From: JACPUW01 sp049115495
GTDB lineage: Bacteria; Bacteroidota; Bacteroidia; CAILMK01; JACPUW01
Length of the DNA stretch: 64,000 bases
Assembly: GCA_049115495.1 (NCBI GenBank)
Contig: JAGDZV010000002.1
Coordinates: 558,001 to 622,000 of the forward strand
Direction: 5' to 3'
Made by a program: the position numbers and the translations under genes. A model generated the notes under the pieces. It was not told where the DNA came from. It made no database searches and worked only from the letters and a program-made list of their open reading frames with translations. Positions 63,119 through 64,000 of the stretch are shown piece after piece; position 1 is the first letter of the stretch; each line of letters opens with the position of its first letter.

Positions 63119-64000
63119 TTGTTAAATAGCCAGACTAGAAATTTACTTTTCATTTTTATAGCCATACTTTTTAGTGTTTCGTGCTCTCAAAAAGTAGAAG
63201 TTGAACGTGCTTTTTACTATTGGAAAACCAATGAATATCGTTTTGAGAAACAAGAACGAAGTCTTATTTCCAAAGTTGAGCCAAAGACAATTTACGTCAA
63301 GTTTTTTGAAGTTGAAAAAGATGGGGTTTTTGGTGCAGCACCTGTTTCCAAAACTAGGTTTTCAGTAAAAAGCTGCAATTACGAGGGTGATTATGGCTTT
63401 TGCTTTGATAGTACATTTTGCGATTCATTTAAGTCGGTAAATGTAATTCCAACCGTTTTTGTTAAAAATGACGTTTTTAAAGTTGTAAACTCACAAGAAA
63501 TTGATACCCTCGCCAGTAACATTATCTTTTTGGTAAATAAGTATTTCAAGCAAAAGGACTTTGAATCGATTTCATCATTGAAAGAAATTCAAATTGATTG
63601 CGATTGGACCCCAAGCACAAAAGAAAACTACTTTTCGCTTCTTAAATCAATTCAAAATCAAACTAAAGCAGAAATCTCAGTTACGCTTAGGCTTTATCCT
63701 TTTAAATACCGAGAAAAAATGGGCATTCCGCCTGTAAGCAAGGCCACCCTCATGTGCTATAACTACTTTAATCCATTGCAAAGGCTTGAGGAGAATTCAA
63801 TACAAAACAATGAAGAATTAAAACTTTATTTAAAAGGAGCTGATAATTATCCCTTGCACTTAGACATAGCGTTGCCAGTTTTTAACTATGCCTTCCTTTT
63901 TCATAACAAGCAATTTGCTGGTGTTTTAAGAGGGGTTGAAGGCGAAATTGACAGTTTTTGTAAACCAATGGAAGGCAGCGATTTGCTATACGCAGTTACA
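63119..64000 (+). CDS. Lipoprotein of unknown function, cut by the window end
   Basis: The frame is open from TTG 63119 to the window end (294 codons). It encodes a lipoprotein signal (LLFIFIAILFSVSC) followed by a globular region with alternating strands and helices (SLKEIQIDCDWTPSTKENYF, YREKMGIPPVSKATLMCYNY and NYPLHLDIALPVFNYAFLF), like a TIM-barrel-type Bacteroidota lipoprotein. I cannot name the family. An in-frame stop at 63107 and no ATG before the signal make TTG 63119 the likely start. Confidence 0.7.
   Translation, partial: MLNSQTRNLLFIFIAILFSVSCSQKVEVERAFYYWKTNEYRFEKQERSLISKVEPKTIYVKFFEVEKDGVFGAAPVSKTRFSVKSCNYEGDYGFCFDSTFCDSFKSVNVIPTVFVKNDVFKVVNSQEIDTLASNIIFLVNKYFKQKDFESISSLKEIQIDCDWTPSTKENYFSLLKSIQNQTKAEISVTLRLYPFKYREKMGIPPVSKATLMCYNYFNPLQRLEENSIQNNEELKLYLKGADNYPLHLDIALPVFNYAFLFHNKQFAGVLRGVEGEIDSFCKPMEGSDLLYAVT

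Overview
The window is chromosomal DNA of a member of the Bacteroidota, most likely a marine or aquatic Flavobacteriales-like lineage. The evidence is low GC (roughly mid-30s percent by eye), several secreted proteins with type IX secretion (T9SS) C-terminal sorting domains, DUF2911 and DUF5106-thioredoxin proteins, many lipoproteins, and Bacteroidota-type promoters (TTG, about 19-23 nt, TAnnTTTG). Species cannot be fixed from the sequence. I saw no rRNA, tRNA, CRISPR array, prophage or transposase.

Layout. 1-10.3 kb: a truncated S9 peptidase, a small membrane protein, a lone response regulator, a thioredoxin-fold protein, two tandem T9SS cargo proteins and an Mrr-type nuclease 1 nt downstream of the second, then a sterol-desaturase-family enzyme and TrmH. 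11.1-21.6 kb (minus strand): a tightly packed eight-gene operon. In transcription order it encodes a MotA/TolQ/ExbB-like channel protein, a MotB/ExbD-like anchored vWA protein, an FHA-TM-coiled-coil-trypsin fusion, a secreted protein, a PP2C phosphatase with a TM and extracytoplasmic part, a double zinc-ribbon FHA protein, a Ser/Thr kinase-FHA protein, and a Ser/Thr kinase with an extracytoplasmic TPR/ankyrin/lectin-like region. A secreted caspase-fold protein (His-Cys dyad) is transcribed divergently from it. This is the most unusual part of the window: a proton-channel-like unit coupled to phospho-Thr signalling and two kinds of peptidase, with no type VI secretion or tellurite-resistance genes beside it.

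22.7-31.9 kb: housekeeping and envelope genes (enoyl-CoA hydratase, alpha/beta hydrolase, MurQ, DUF2911, a helix-hairpin-helix mini-protein, a fatty acid desaturase, a VOC protein, secreted proteins of unknown function). 32-37.2 kb: a molybdenum-cofactor cluster (moeB-rhodanese, moaC, moeA, moaA, moaD, moaE) with no molybdoenzyme in the window. 37.2-50 kb: envelope proteins (TonB C-terminal, TPR, lipoproteins), an FAD-dependent dehydrogenase, a Gfo/Idh/MocA oxidoreductase, a Crp/Fnr regulator, a 0.9-kb stretch without recognisable genes, a serine hydrolase, Ung, a PhnP-like metallo-hydrolase, an NFACT (RqcH-like) protein and a cyclophilin. 50.2-64 kb: a seven-haem cytochrome c-TPR protein, MltG, a CotH-kinase lipoprotein with a non-standard start, a DUF2490 protein, a radical SAM/SPASM protein paired with a DUF5106-thioredoxin protein, a DEDDh exonuclease-GIY-YIG nuclease, two adjacent decayed T9SS-like cargo genes (one frameshift; two in-frame stops), and a lipoprotein running off the end.

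Several genes have no possible ATG where the family or signal peptide begins and probably start at TTG (29225, 44074, 46993, 63119) or at ATT/CTG (53187/53193).
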